The notes under the pieces are model-generated. The model was not told the origin of the DNA. It worked only from the letters and a program-made list of their open reading frames with translations, and searched no databases. 24,723 nucleotides of DNA, taken from positions 1 to 24,723 of IMG/VR virus record IMGVR_UViG_3300035182_000493. One strand, given 5' to 3'. Made by a program: the position numbers and the translations under genes. Positions 8,001-16,448 of this stretch are shown here, in pieces (within the stretch, counting starts at the first letter, position 1; each line of letters opens with the position of its first letter). This stretch comes from a virus.

Positions 8001-10814
8001 CCCTCCCTGAAGAGCAACATATACCCCGCCTCCATACACTATAGGAATATAGCTATTAGCTACTGCTGTGGTCTGTGGGAACACAGACCAGGTGATTCCA
8101 TCTGATGAAGACCATCCGTATATGTTAGAATAACTGTTACTTCCTTCAGTGTAGCTAGATATACCCACAAAGTAGAGCCCTTGAGTATACACTATTCTTG
8201 TTGCGCCCAGAACTTGGCTTCCAGGACTAGATCCAATATTAGGCAGGTTCTTACCTAGATTCCAAGATACTCCGTCGTACGAGTATGCTGTTGGAAGAGG
8301 AGACTGTGAACCACCTGGAAGTAGAACAAACTTATCAGGACCTGCTGCAATACCTCCGGCAACAAAGGGGAAAGTTACGCTAGTCCACGTCTTCATACTA
8401 TCTGTAGATACGTAACCTGTAGTAGAAGACGTTGCAAGAAGATATGTACCTTTAAGGTACGCTAGCTGCTTAAAGATAGTACTTAAAGAAGGAAGGTGTA
8501 CATACTGAAATAAGCTATCAAGAGACCTAGTAGTGTTATAATTTACCCAGTCACCTGTAGGAGCTACCTCCCCCACCTTACCAGCTGACCCCGCAACAAT
8601 CATTCTACGGTTCCATATAGTAGCCGTCAAGATATTATCAGTAGATACTACCGTACCGTTGTTAGTCGGATAGCGCTGAGTGCTTGTTGCAGTGTAGAGG
8701 GCCTTAGTATTGGTGTTGGGTAATGAGTAGGTAACTGTAGCGTGAGAGTCGGTAGAGTAGGTTGATAAGATGAAGAGACCTCCACCGTAAAGGATATTAT
8801 ACCAAGATCCGGAAGTAGTAGGGGATGTTATAAAGGTCCATGTAATTCCGTCAGGAGAAGTCGCAATGCTGTTAGTAGTAGATGTAGTGTAACTTACTGC
8901 TACAAATAGACCATTACCGTATGTGATACGATTCCAACCATACGTCCCTCCGGGGGTTGGCGTGGTTCTAAAGGTCCACGTAATTCCGTCAGGAGAAGTT
9001 GCAATACCGTTAGTAGTGGATGTGGTGTAGGCTGTTGCCACAAATAGACCGTTACCATATGTGATACGATTCCAACCATACGTCCCTCCGGGAGCAGCTG
9101 TGGTTCTAAAGGTCCATGTAATTCCGTCAGGAGAAGTTGCGATGCCGTTAGTAGTGGATGTGGTGAAGGCTACTGCCACAAATAGACCGTTACCGTATGC
9201 AACATCATACCAGCCATACCCTCCGGGAGCAGCTGTGGTTCTAAAGGTCCATGTAATTCCGTCAGGAGAAGTTGCGATGCCGTTAGTAGTGGATGTAGTG
9301 TAATTTACTGCTACAAATAGACCATTACCGTATGTGACGGTCTTCCATATTCCGCCTGGGGTAACTGGTATAGTTCTAAAGGTCCACGTAATTCCGTCAG
9401 GGGATGTAACGACAGTCTGGTTCATGAGTGCTACAAAGAGACCAGCTCCATAACACGCTACTGTAGGACAGAAGGAATTTCCGAAATCTTTAGCGACCCA
9501 CGTAATACCGTCTATCGAATATATATACTGAGAACTGCCGGGACTGAAGGTAATAATAAATACACCATTACCGTATATTTGCGTACCCACATAGCGGCCT
9601 ATATTCGGAATAGTAGTAAATGTATATGTAGTACCTGACTGCCACTTGAATGAACCGACACGACCAGAAGCACCAACAACCACAACGGTCTGGTAGCCTT
9701 CATAATCTGTATACGAAACAATCGCATTGATCTGAACAGCGCCTATTAAGGTAGCGTTATCTGCTAAGCCGCTGCTGCTATAGATCGTCCAAGCAGCTGT
9801 GTTACCGCTGCCAAGCTTACCAGCAGACCCACCAACGAAGAGGAACTTACCCGATCCAGCAAGAGTAATAACAGCCATTGCCGTTACGTTATCAGTCGAG
9901 ATTACTGTGGCGTTATTCGTAAATACGCCACCGGAGTTATATGCGTACCAAACGTTACCGTCGAATGAACCAATTAGACCAGCCGTGGCACCGACGATAA
10001 GATAGTTATCATACACCGCGAGCTTGAGGATGTTGTTCGTGCCGACGACTGTACCGTTGTTGAATGGACCAGCACCCGTACCGGAACCATCGTAATTCCT
10101 CCAGTTAACGCCGTCAAACGATCCAACGCGACCACCGTTACCGGCGACTACAAGGAACGATCCATAGACGATAACGTCATTGATCTGATTCGTACCGAGC
10201 ACTGAAGACGATTGAAGCGCCTGGGCAATCGACTGCCCTGGTGTGCTCTCACGAAGAATAACTACCTGATCTCCAAGCCTTAGAGCGAACTCAAAGCTGT
10301 CAGTGTAATGCATTGTGTTATAGCGAACAATTGAGATTGACGTGACGAATTGCGTAACATTGGCGAGACTGGTGAAGGTAATCGTGCGCTGGTTGAGCTG
10401 TACGTTATCGCTAACTCTATACTCCGTAAGGATTACGTTAGACCCGTTAACAACCGCTGTGACGTAACTACTGTCAGCTGTTATAATACAATCATCAACG
10501 CCATTGATCTGAATGCGACTCTGAACGCCATATGCAGAAACATCAGCAACGATCTTATTGTCGATCTTTAGAGTACGGCTAACACTATTAGGAATAGCGG
10601 TGATCACCTTTCCATCTTCAGTAACGAAATGAGCTCCCGTGTCGGGGTACGTCGTTTCCTTCTCATAGATATTGGTGATACCGCCATCACGTTCGATACC
10701 AGTATTCTGTACGTACGGAGCAGTAGTCTCATCAAACGAATGCACATCTTCATCAGGCGTTGCAGTGTTTACGCTGTTGTAGAGGCTTATCTCACGCTTC
10801 TCGAAACTATCCAT
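5055..10814 (-). CDS. Giant tail nozzle-like protein with Asp-box / beta-propeller repeats
   Basis: A 1919-residue protein lying directly after the adaptor gene, the slot of podovirus tail nozzle (T7 gp12/P22 gp10-type) proteins. The N-terminus (~1-190) and C-terminal ~200 residues (NAKKATQTDLKLYNTTGG; TWQSAYFGRTVNQKS) look like the structural core. Between them are two repeat families. Type I modules (NNGTVVGTNNI, then VVG.AG.VGSFDG..W..Y) occur near residues 200-390 and again after ~1108. Type II modules fill ~390-1108 and carry many Asp-box-like motifs (SPDGITWTF, SIDGITW, STDGTTW, SSDGITW) alternating with YGNGLFVA strands, as in BNR/sortilin-type propellers. Five type II units are almost identical at DNA level (8770-9440). 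There is no protease or glycan-hydrolase motif I can name. The role as nozzle plus receptor- or glycan-binding propeller is inferred. Confidence 0.7.
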   Translation of the reverse strand: MDSFEKREISLYNSVNTATPDEDVHSFDETTAPYVQNTGIERDGGITNIYEKETTYPDTGAHFVTEDGKVITAIPNSVSRTLKIDNKIVADVSAYGVQSRIQINGVDDCIITADSSYVTAVVNGSNVILTEYRVSDNVQLNQRTITFTSLANVTQFVTSISIVRYNTMHYTDSFEFALRLGDQVVILRESTPGQSIAQALQSSSVLGTNQINDVIVYGSFLVVAGNGGRVGSFDGVNWRNYDGSGTGAGPFNNGTVVGTNNILKLAVYDNYLIVGATAGLIGSFDGNVWYAYNSGGVFTNNATVISTDNVTAMAVITLAGSGKFLFVGGSAGKLGSGNTAAWTIYSSSGLADNATLIGAVQINAIVSYTDYEGYQTVVVVGASGRVGSFKWQSGTTYTFTTIPNIGRYVGTQIYGNGVFIITFSPGSSQYIYSIDGITWVAKDFGNSFCPTVACYGAGLFVALMNQTVVTSPDGITWTFRTIPVTPGGIWKTVTYGNGLFVAVNYTTSTTNGIATSPDGITWTFRTTAAPGGYGWYDVAYGNGLFVAVAFTTSTTNGIATSPDGITWTFRTTAAPGGTYGWNRITYGNGLFVATAYTTSTTNGIATSPDGITWTFRTTPTPGGTYGWNRITYGNGLFVAVSYTTSTTNSIATSPDGITWTFITSPTTSGSWYNILYGGGLFILSTYSTDSHATVTYSLPNTNTKALYTATSTQRYPTNNGTVVSTDNILTATIWNRRMIVAGSAGKVGEVAPTGDWVNYNTTRSLDSLFQYVHLPSLSTIFKQLAYLKGTYLLATSSTTGYVSTDSMKTWTSVTFPFVAGGIAAGPDKFVLLPGGSQSPLPTAYSYDGVSWNLGKNLPNIGSSPGSQVLGATRIVYTQGLYFVGISSYTEGSNSYSNIYGWSSSDGITWSVFPQTTAVANSYIPIVYGGGVYVALQGGPNSRVVYTSTDGTTWTTYATALPTTTAQYTNLAFGNGVFVASATYVSGQPSIVYSSNGSTWNTATAPVAGVSWDTGLIFKDGVFVLTGYIVGTSSTITAMSPDGINWITRTNLRQNMYTLGESLASSVTGPAFMYVGNTIVGMQASDSNSVYSNSLFTFSLDTLREVAVNNNAVVVGTASINAAAVFGTQYVVGSAAGTLGSFDGSQWKNYDGTGTGTGPYSNLTVVGANAITAMAAYGTKLTVGAANSILGSINADNSVNLFYNASGTVVANLLTGQTTNAYLYCYRYENGYYLLNLVGNALSKSYTLIDATKVITILNAAYCIPQVKSGVTRHITTTFLPDYTTVTTQVRATGLVGYTDFVTWTGTQVWPNAAFTLGNGNVLSANCGPGYEDFTFRTTASATNIYEYYSPQFIIQPQGQYSVIQSNTNTLINAYGKLNNQIGVPSSKPFEFRVGLIPTAAGTSGQLSYLSVALLDNKTLDILGTLITNVGEYDGTYLPMISTTEDMISYKYNNSFYLVKIGTALTNVIQRIGGTAYKINTISPLNILDTATASLSVGSSDYNGRMFFTSSAAPGTSTKIASVQCSSYSNSIDVGDKLVTISPITNTNYEVIGYRIPNVTTISGYAIDTYVNDLYYSSTFNDGSELIDVTKANLIYTNTPTTPKIVPVAIGQTYGYQSIIGNNQTIFLEQNNPSNPVPYDGYRIGNKIVGTYNLFSLNNGVKYLFDGSAIYSVTIGTAGFVSNKSFVAPATGLVFVALAPTMAYFVSSFDNSLWTFVGGQTLSKDRRMNQLQTIGNGIYNVHDNALLLQTSTELIWIRDDVLTINAKKATQTDLKLYNTTGGIILGNDVKNWQYSFFNQTGATVVPLTWQSAYFGRTVNQKSILSEVVYTIYDRTKSRHAITGYVYTRDPDTSTVQRVDWDVLPNMYTDNGYVTLRLKPETPKSLGTSFGLECDDKITVLDAVMLFTNDVNAVVDQKRSR
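8770..9440 (-). repeat. Five ~138-bp tandem in-frame repeats in the nozzle-like gene
   Basis: The plus-strand segment GGTCCA(C/T)GTAATTCCGTC recurs at about 8835, 8973, 9111, 9246 and 9381, giving periods of 138, 138, 135 and 135 bp (46 or 45 codons). Each unit encodes SPDGITWTF followed by a YGNGLFVA strand and a TTSTTNGIA turn. The near identity indicates recent duplication within the propeller region. Confidence 0.9.
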
Positions 10815-10817
10815 TGT

Positions 10818-12179
10818 TTATCTCCACTGAGAGTCATACTGAGAATATGCATTACCGATCTTCTGAGGAAGACCCTCGTCTCTCTTCATCACATCCAGGA
10901 ACCTCTGTTGAAGTTCCTGCATACGGACCGAAAGCTGGCTGAAGTCTGCATTCTGTTTACGCTTAAAGTCGATAGCGCATTGGTATGCGATGATCTCATT
11001 TACTTCATTGAGGGGGTAGCTAAACTCCCAATCAGGAATAGACGATACGGCAAGCATATCGTCAGCGGTCGAAATGATCGGCAGTCTGTAGCCATAATAC
11101 GTACCGAGGTAGCTTACGTTAGTCCTTAGGATTGTATCGTCCGTAAGAGCTATACCATTGTAGCTCGCTCTGTGAAGCTGATTACTAGGATCAAGCCAGT
11201 ACAAGTATGTACCATCAGACGTTAGACGAACCGCTAGAGTAGACGTATCAGCTACACCACCGACAACTATATTACCTGCGACGTTGATGTATGCAAGAAG
11301 ACCACCGACTAATGTAGGATCCTGTGCAACCGCTGTGAGCAGTGAGGTATCACCTGTACCATCAAGGTTACAAGACCTAATTTCACCTGCTTTCGTGTAG
11401 TAGATCTTACCTTGCACGATATAGAAGTCTAAGATCGTACCTGTTGAAGCAGTAATAGCTGTGGGTACTAATGTCGATGCAAGGTCAGATGTACCGCGAT
11501 AGATCTCGTTGCCCTTCAGGAAGTAGACGTAACCTTTGTAATACTGGATATGAGAAAGACCCGTCGAGGTATAGATGGTAACTGGTGTACTGACTGTGTT
11601 ATTATCGATGGACTCTACTCTGATCGACGTGCCATTATAGACGTAAATCAGACTGTTGTCCTGTGAAACATAGAAGGGTTCATTGACCAGACTCTTGTTA
11701 TACGCAGCGATCGAGGTTCCATATGCGTATGCATACTCAGGAAGCGTGATAATATCGGCCGGCGGGTAATAGACTAGACGAAGATTACCATTCGCGCCAT
11801 TAGGATTTAATCCAATAATGCGGAGGTCATTGCCATAGAAGCGGTACTGAGGGCTTGATGGGTTGTTATCGCGAGCTTCTGTAGAGTACTTACGAACTCG
11901 ACTCCAATACCCCTGGTACTGATAATCGATAAAGCGAAGCTTATAGAAGTCAGCTGGCAGCGCAACAATCGCAGCATTAGGATCATTTGCGATGTTCTGT
12001 GTAATGGTGGTGACATACTCCTTCACGAAGTAATCATCGTTGTTGTTGCAGAGCCAACTATAGATATCACGATACGATTCGTTCAAGCTGGATACTTCGT
12101 CATCATAGCTAATGAACTTACTATTGACAAGGTCTGCTAGAGATCGAGCTCGTTCGATTAGTGCCGAAGCTGTAGTCAT
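10818..12179 (-). CDS. Head-to-tail adaptor (connector) with inserted beta-propeller-like domain
   Basis: A 453-residue protein between the major capsid protein and nozzle-like genes, the usual position of the adaptor that docks under the portal. Residues 1-60 (IERARSLADLVNSKF; LNESYRDIYSWLCNNNDD) and ~385-440 (LNEVNEIIAYQCAIDFKRKQ; MQELQQRFLDVMKRDEG) are the long helices expected of gp4/gp7-type adaptors. DFYKLRFIDYQ and LRLVYYPPAD also fit that family. Residues ~160-360 interrupt this with a run of short beta repeats (NSLIYVYNGTSIRV, YYKGYVYFLKGNEIYRG, YIVQGKIYYTKAGEIRSCNL, SDGTYLYWLDPSNQLHRAS) resembling DUF5050-type propeller blades. The start ATG follows an AGGAG site and a TACACTATATAGAG element, after a terminator. 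The adaptor role is likely; the insert function is unknown. Confidence 0.7.
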   Translation of the reverse strand: MTTASALIERARSLADLVNSKFISYDDEVSSLNESYRDIYSWLCNNNDDYFVKEYVTTITQNIANDPNAAIVALPADFYKLRFIDYQYQGYWSRVRKYSTEARDNNPSSPQYRFYGNDLRIIGLNPNGANGNLRLVYYPPADIITLPEYAYAYGTSIAAYNKSLVNEPFYVSQDNSLIYVYNGTSIRVESIDNNTVSTPVTIYTSTGLSHIQYYKGYVYFLKGNEIYRGTSDLASTLVPTAITASTGTILDFYIVQGKIYYTKAGEIRSCNLDGTGDTSLLTAVAQDPTLVGGLLAYINVAGNIVVGGVADTSTLAVRLTSDGTYLYWLDPSNQLHRASYNGIALTDDTILRTNVSYLGTYYGYRLPIISTADDMLAVSSIPDWEFSYPLNEVNEIIAYQCAIDFKRKQNADFSQLSVRMQELQQRFLDVMKRDEGLPQKIGNAYSQYDSQWR

Positions 12180-12200
12180 TCGGGTACACTCCTGTTATCT

Positions 12201-12214
12201 CTCTATATAGTGTA
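12201..12214 (-). promoter_or_regulatory. Late-type promoter-like element TACACTATATAGAG
   Basis: On the minus strand TACACTATATAGAGAGATAA lies 22 nt upstream of the adaptor start and just after a terminator. It resembles the T7 promoter core CACTATAGGGAGA with two extra bases, and matches the elements before the scaffold gene and the 109-aa gene. The promoter function is inferred. Confidence 0.5.
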
Positions 12215-12220
12215 GCAGTA

Positions 12221-12256
12221 GAACAAAGGGAGACCCTAGGTTTCCCTAGGGTCTCT
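12221..12256 (-). terminator. Hairpin terminator after major capsid gene
   Basis: The minus-strand stem AGACCCTAGG / CCTAGGGTCT has 10 perfect pairs closed by a GAAA tetraloop, extends by one or two pairs, and is followed by CCCTTTGTTC. It lies 22 bp past the capsid stop and directly before the next promoter-like element. The weakly U-rich tail suggests partial termination. Confidence 0.8.
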
Positions 12257-12278
12257 AAGTTCACGAAAGCGTTACAGG

Positions 12279-13661
12279 TTACGGATTGAAGTAGATCGCG
12301 CAGCAGTGAGCAGGATTACGAACAACCCAGCTACCGTACATATTGATCGAAACCTGGACGGCAGGACCGTTAGCGGTATCAGTACCTGGTTTCACGGTGA
12401 TGTAATCATCGATGATGAAATTGTACTGCATATCAGGAGCGGAAACACCATTGACGTTCTGCGAACCAGGATCATTAGCGGCAATACCATCGTTAATCGG
12501 GGTATCGACGTTACTGAGGCACACGAACTCTAGAATGTTCTCATCAACGATATAAGCAGTGTAGCGCGGACAGAACGGATCGTCCCAGACCGTATCGACC
12601 CAGTTAGTGCTGGTTGCGAAGGACATGTCTGAAAGACCTTGATTAGCTACACTCTTACCTTTACCAGCTCCAAGCTGGGAGAAGAATGTTCTGGAGCTCT
12701 GGATCTCTTGAGCGACCTGGAGATAGTCTTTGTTGTTGAGAATGAGGATCTGCGGGTTACCACCAGCAGTACGGACAGCGTCAATACCACGGATAACTGC
12801 ATCCATGTACTTCTCATTATTAGCCTTGTCACGAAGGATGAAGGAGCCAGCAAGCTTGTCAGGATACACAGAGCGGTCAACGCCATAGAAGGGAGTACCG
12901 ATGTATGTAGTCCAGTTTGCGCCAGAGCGGGAAGCGAGAGTTGGAAGCCAACCAGCTAGACCGACAGGAAGAAGAGGAGTAGCGCCAGAGCGGCAACCAT
13001 AAATCTCTACCCAGTCTGTAGCTGCCCAGGTCTCGTTAGAACCAGCAGATGAAGTAAAGGTAACGGTTGTACCATCAATCTTCGTAACGGTATTGATAAG
13101 CGAGCGGAGTGGTGAGGACGGAAGAGCACCGTTAGTAACGATGAAGACTGAGCCAACATCGAGTTTGATAACGAGGGATTTGTCAACGAAATCGATGGTA
13201 TTAGAAGCACCTTGAGTAACAAGACCGGCATTAGCTCCAACCTGGCCGACTTCACCAAATCCCATACCGTAGAGAGACGTTGCAAAGAGCTTGCGGAACG
13301 CATCAGTGGCAGCAAACGTCTTAACAACAGCGGCAGGTTGATAAGCACCACGTACGTTAACGGATGCAAGGATCTCCTGCTGTGTGAGGGTGAATACGCT
13401 GAACATCTGGCCGTAGCTTACGCCAAATTCTGCGTTCTTAGAAGTACCAGAAGCCGCATTGGTAACCGCAATGGTCATATCGCCTGCAGCAGCTCCGCCG
13501 CGACCATAAAGGGCGCTAAAGTTGTATTGACGACCACCAACTCGGGTCTTCTTAACTGCTTTGGTAACTGGAGAGCTGCGGAAGAGAAGGTTCTCCATCT
13601 CAGCATCGGTGTACCAAATCTTGTAGATGGTCAATAGACCAGCATCACTAGTAACTGCCAT
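12279..13661 (-). CDS. Major capsid protein (HK97-type fold inferred)
   Basis: A 460-residue protein directly downstream of a scaffold-like gene and followed by a strong terminator, as expected for the most abundant virion protein. The N-terminal part (YKIWYTDAEMENLLFRSSPV, then GGRQYNFSALYGRGG) and a mid-protein segment (FILRDKANNEKYMDAVIRGI, then GGNPQILILNNKDYLQVAQE, a putative spine helix with A-domain) have the pattern of podovirus HK97-fold capsid proteins. The C-terminus carries beta strands (QYNFIIDDYITVKPGTD, INMYGSWVVRNPAHCCAIYF) seen in many P22-like and related coats. The ribosome binding site AAGGAGAA is 6 nt from ATG. The fold assignment is from pattern and position, not a search. 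Confidence 0.85.
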   Translation of the reverse strand: MAVTSDAGLLTIYKIWYTDAEMENLLFRSSPVTKAVKKTRVGGRQYNFSALYGRGGAAAGDMTIAVTNAASGTSKNAEFGVSYGQMFSVFTLTQQEILASVNVRGAYQPAAVVKTFAATDAFRKLFATSLYGMGFGEVGQVGANAGLVTQGASNTIDFVDKSLVIKLDVGSVFIVTNGALPSSPLRSLINTVTKIDGTTVTFTSSAGSNETWAATDWVEIYGCRSGATPLLPVGLAGWLPTLASRSGANWTTYIGTPFYGVDRSVYPDKLAGSFILRDKANNEKYMDAVIRGIDAVRTAGGNPQILILNNKDYLQVAQEIQSSRTFFSQLGAGKGKSVANQGLSDMSFATSTNWVDTVWDDPFCPRYTAYIVDENILEFVCLSNVDTPINDGIAANDPGSQNVNGVSAPDMQYNFIIDDYITVKPGTDTANGPAVQVSINMYGSWVVRNPAHCCAIYFNP

Positions 13662-13690
13662 AAATTCTCCTTATATGAATTGGATTTAGG

Positions 13691-14296
13691 TTAGTAAGAA
13701 CCGGCAGAACCGGCCTTCTGCTTCATTGCACGAAGCTTTGTAACAAGAGCGTCGTCCTCGCTGGCAGGAGCTGCTTCAGTCTTTGAGATCTCAACTGCTA
13801 CTGCAGGAGCCGGAGCTGAAGCCTTAAGCTTATCAAGTAAGGATGTCACGTAGCTATCTTCTGTATCAGGGTTGTAATCTGCACCAGACTTCAATTCCTC
13901 AAGCTTATCATACAGTTTGGAATAGATATCTGCATTCGGATCATCAACGAGAGCCTGGAATACACCTTCATATGGACTAAGCTGCTCGCCGTACTTAGCT
14001 TTGATGCCGGCGATACCGTCCATTCTCACATTCTCTTGATAGAGCTTCTGTACGCCACCAATGATCTCGTCGTTAACCAGGTGTTCGAGGTCGTCATAGC
14101 TCTTCTGGAGACTCTCGACCGCGTCGATAACGGTCCCAAGAGCTGCAGCAATCGCCTCAAGCATCTGACGATCTTGAACGGCGTCTGCGGTAGAATTCTG
14201 AGACGTAGCTGGGGATGACGTACCAGCGGAACCTTCGTACTCGGCGATAGCGTTCTTCATAAGCTGGATGTCCTCGGGGGTTAAGTTCTGTACCAT
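13691..14296 (-). CDS. Probable capsid scaffolding protein
   Basis: A 201-residue acidic, mostly helical protein immediately upstream of the major capsid gene. It has an N-terminal helix (PEDIQLMKNAIAEYE), a Ser/Thr-rich linker, a coiled-coil stretch (AAALGTVIDAVESLQKSYDD), and a short basic C-terminus (LVTKLRAMKQKAGSAGSY) like the coat-binding tail of known scaffolds. It has no cysteines or enzymatic motif. Length and placement between portal and coat match the portal-scaffold-coat order of podoviruses. A head maturation protease is not visible here or nearby, so the scaffold may be released rather than cleaved. Start ATG follows TATATAAGGAGAAGAC. Confidence 0.8.
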   Translation of the reverse strand: MVQNLTPEDIQLMKNAIAEYEGSAGTSSPATSQNSTADAVQDRQMLEAIAAALGTVIDAVESLQKSYDDLEHLVNDEIIGGVQKLYQENVRMDGIAGIKAKYGEQLSPYEGVFQALVDDPNADIYSKLYDKLEELKSGADYNPDTEDSYVTSLLDKLKASAPAPAVAVEISKTEAAPASEDDALVTKLRAMKQKAGSAGSY

Positions 14297-14303
14297 AATG
14301 TCT

Positions 14304-14320
14304 TCTCCTTATATAGTGTA
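14304..14320 (-). promoter_or_regulatory. Late-type element TACACTATATAAGGAGA
   Basis: The minus strand reads TACACTATATAAGGAGA, fusing the promoter-like core with the scaffold ribosome binding site. It lies between the portal stop and scaffold start and matches the copies at 12201 and 16449. If it is a promoter, the transcript would begin almost at the ribosome binding site. Confidence 0.5.
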
Positions 14321-14345
14321 GGTTGAGCTGGTTCTCAGTTTCAAA

Positions 14346-16100
14346 TTACTGACCAGGCTGTAATGGAAGTGCGTTAGTCGGTCCAGGAGCAGTCGGGGGA
14401 GCCATGTTGCCCGAAAGCGTTGACTGAGTCGACTGAACTACTGCTGCATTGACTTCGTTTATCTTTGACTTGATGATGTTGTAGAGCGTTACAAGATTAT
14501 CAAGCACCTTGCGATCCTCATCATTCGCATCGAAGCGGTTGATGTAGAAGTTGACGAGACTGAATAGCTGCTGGATGTTGACGGTCTCATAGAAGTCGTA
14601 TGTACCATCCTCAACAGCGCGCTCAACGATCCTTTCACAGACATCAAGCGAAGCAGTCTCAATCGAGAATTCCTTCTCAAGGTCTGGAATCTCCATCATC
14701 TCAGCAGCTCGATCTGCTGGAATCATCCTCATAGCGATCATCTTCTCGATCTGCTCCATCTTGACCTTCGGATCCTTAGAGAGTGCAGATGCAGGGCTGA
14801 ACTGGATAGTCATGTTATCGCGCTCACGTTTAACATCCTTCCACGTCATTCTAGCTGTACCGATCTTACGAGGTAGAATGTCATCATCCTCGGGGTACAC
14901 ATCTATACAGGTCTTAGCTACCTTCATTAGAAACAGAATGTAGTTCTGAAGTACTAAGTTGTGCCTTTCGGACTCGACATCCTCAAGCGTATCGAGAGCA
15001 ACACCGGAATTTAGACCAGCTGGCTTCTTTGCCTGTGCAGATAGCTGTGAAATACCTGCGATACCGTAGATTTCACCACGGCAGAAATTGAGATATTCGA
15101 GATATTGTGGTGAAATAGCAGGGGGAGTCGATACAATTACTGGGGTTGTTACACCGGGAGCCGGTATATACTCATAAATACTGCCGATTTCGTTATTGAT
15201 TGACGATGCCTTTACGTCGGATCCCTTAGGAACGAATACTTGATTAGCAGGGTTCAACGAGAAAGCTGTGTGAATTCGATGAGCAATCATGTCGATCTCT
15301 GTCTGGAGCGTGTAGATCTCATCGATAAGTGATGTAGTAAAGCCGCCCTTTACTGGCGGACTGTAGTGGATAAAGACGATTGGACTAGTATCAAAGCTGG
15401 TCTTCTGCTCTTTAATGAGGTTGCCATTAACAAACTCATACTTCTTCTTGTTCTTTAGGTCGAAGTAGACGTAATAATCACACTTGACCATCAGATTCTT
15501 ATCGTTCAGAAGGTTCGCTTCGGGGATGTTCTTGTTAGCGATCTTGTCCTCTAAGTAATAGAGGGGGAAGTTCCTAAAGTAAAGGAAGATGCGATTGAGC
15601 TTATCATTCTGCCATTCTGCGCGATCGTAATAGACCTCCCAGGGCCGTACACGACGTATTGACTCAGTCTCATCGTCGACCCAGAGATGACCAACTTCAA
15701 AGATCTCGGCATCACGAGCTGCCTCTATAGCCTTCTTATACACATCCTGTGCATTGTAGAGCTCATCGAAGTACAGCTGAGCGTTACGAACTGTCTTACG
15801 AGTTCTAAACGATCCATTGATGCTATTAAAGTACGGACGAACCTTCGTCTGTGAGAGCTTACTGATGTGCGTATCAACTGTCGACTTAGCATAATTGAGC
15901 ACCGGAATCACTCCCGTGTCATCATCTGTCTGTGCATAGTAGAACGATAATGGCTGTCCATATGGGTTAAACACGTCCTCTGAGCGACGACCGTTATTGC
16001 AGTAGCGATTGAAATTCCTGCGGAACTTAACATCACGTACGCTAAGGTTGGTCTTCAACTGTTCGATATCTCTCCACACGTCAGCGGCTGTTAGTTTCAT
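14346..16100 (-). CDS. Portal protein
   Basis: A 584-residue protein between terminase and scaffold. The early region (RRNFNRYCNNGRRSEDVFNP) and ATQ-free segment VLNYAKSTVDTHISKLSQTK resemble the clip-proximal part of podovirus and SPP1-type portals. The middle has QTEIDMIAHRIHTAFSLNPA, FVPKGSDVKASSINNEIGSI and the family-typical GISQLSAQAKKPAGLNSGVA followed by LDTLEDVESERHNL, the stem/tunnel-loop region. A C-terminal helical segment (RKVLDNLVTLYNIIKSKINE) is barrel-like. The portal forms the dodecameric DNA entry vertex and docks the terminase. The start ATG has an AAAGGAT site. The length is typical for a portal with a modest barrel. Confidence 0.88.
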   Translation of the reverse strand: MKLTAADVWRDIEQLKTNLSVRDVKFRRNFNRYCNNGRRSEDVFNPYGQPLSFYYAQTDDDTGVIPVLNYAKSTVDTHISKLSQTKVRPYFNSINGSFRTRKTVRNAQLYFDELYNAQDVYKKAIEAARDAEIFEVGHLWVDDETESIRRVRPWEVYYDRAEWQNDKLNRIFLYFRNFPLYYLEDKIANKNIPEANLLNDKNLMVKCDYYVYFDLKNKKKYEFVNGNLIKEQKTSFDTSPIVFIHYSPPVKGGFTTSLIDEIYTLQTEIDMIAHRIHTAFSLNPANQVFVPKGSDVKASSINNEIGSIYEYIPAPGVTTPVIVSTPPAISPQYLEYLNFCRGEIYGIAGISQLSAQAKKPAGLNSGVALDTLEDVESERHNLVLQNYILFLMKVAKTCIDVYPEDDDILPRKIGTARMTWKDVKRERDNMTIQFSPASALSKDPKVKMEQIEKMIAMRMIPADRAAEMMEIPDLEKEFSIETASLDVCERIVERAVEDGTYDFYETVNIQQLFSLVNFYINRFDANDEDRKVLDNLVTLYNIIKSKINEVNAAVVQSTQSTLSGNMAPPTAPGPTNALPLQPGQ

Positions 16101-16110
16101 AGCTTATCCT

Positions 16111-16440
16111 TTAGAATGTATCGGAGCGGAACTGATCGACCATCTTCTGATACGACTCGGTTCGAGCAATTGTAAGAACTTCACCTGTAGTGAATCTGAT
16201 GTTGACCTCGACTCCATGTACCGCGCTGTTAACAAGCTCACGAATAATATCGTAATTAAGCCCGTGCGCAGTCATACGATCCAATTCTGCCTGCTTAGCA
16301 GCAGCAATCTCTGCCTGCTTAAGTGCGACAGCTACAACTGGATTAGCGAGAAGCTTCTCGATCTGATCATTCTTCTCTTTGATCTGCTGCTCGAGCGCAG
16401 CAAACCTATCTTCATCGTTTGGTTTCTTCTTATTGAACAT
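16111..16440 (-). CDS. Small coiled-coil protein between TerL and portal, unknown function
   Basis: A 109-residue protein. Residues ~10-55 form a charged coiled-coil-like helix (RFAALEQQIKEKNDQIEKLL, then KQAEIAAAKQAELDRM), followed by a small domain (HGVEVNIRFTTGEVLTIART) that looks like a beta hairpin. I do not recognise the family. It lies in the slot where some phages keep a portal-associated or head-completion factor, and it has its own promoter-like element and AAGGAGA site. A small terminase role is possible but unsupported by any visible DNA-binding motif. Confidence 0.75.
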   Translation of the reverse strand: MFNKKKPNDEDRFAALEQQIKEKNDQIEKLLANPVVAVALKQAEIAAAKQAELDRMTAHGLNYDIIRELVNSAVHGVEVNIRFTTGEVLTIARTESYQKMVDQFRSDTF

Positions 16441-16448
16441 TATCGTTT

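Noticed and set aside
8770-9440. Non-coding tandem repeat or recombination site
   Set aside because: The periods of 138 and 135 bp are multiples of three and the reading frame is intact, so this is a protein repeat.
10629-11129. Plus-strand open frame of 166 codons
   Set aside because: It lies wholly over the starts and ends of the minus-strand nozzle-like and adaptor genes, has no ribosome binding site and an implausible protein sequence. It is a shadow of real coding sequence.
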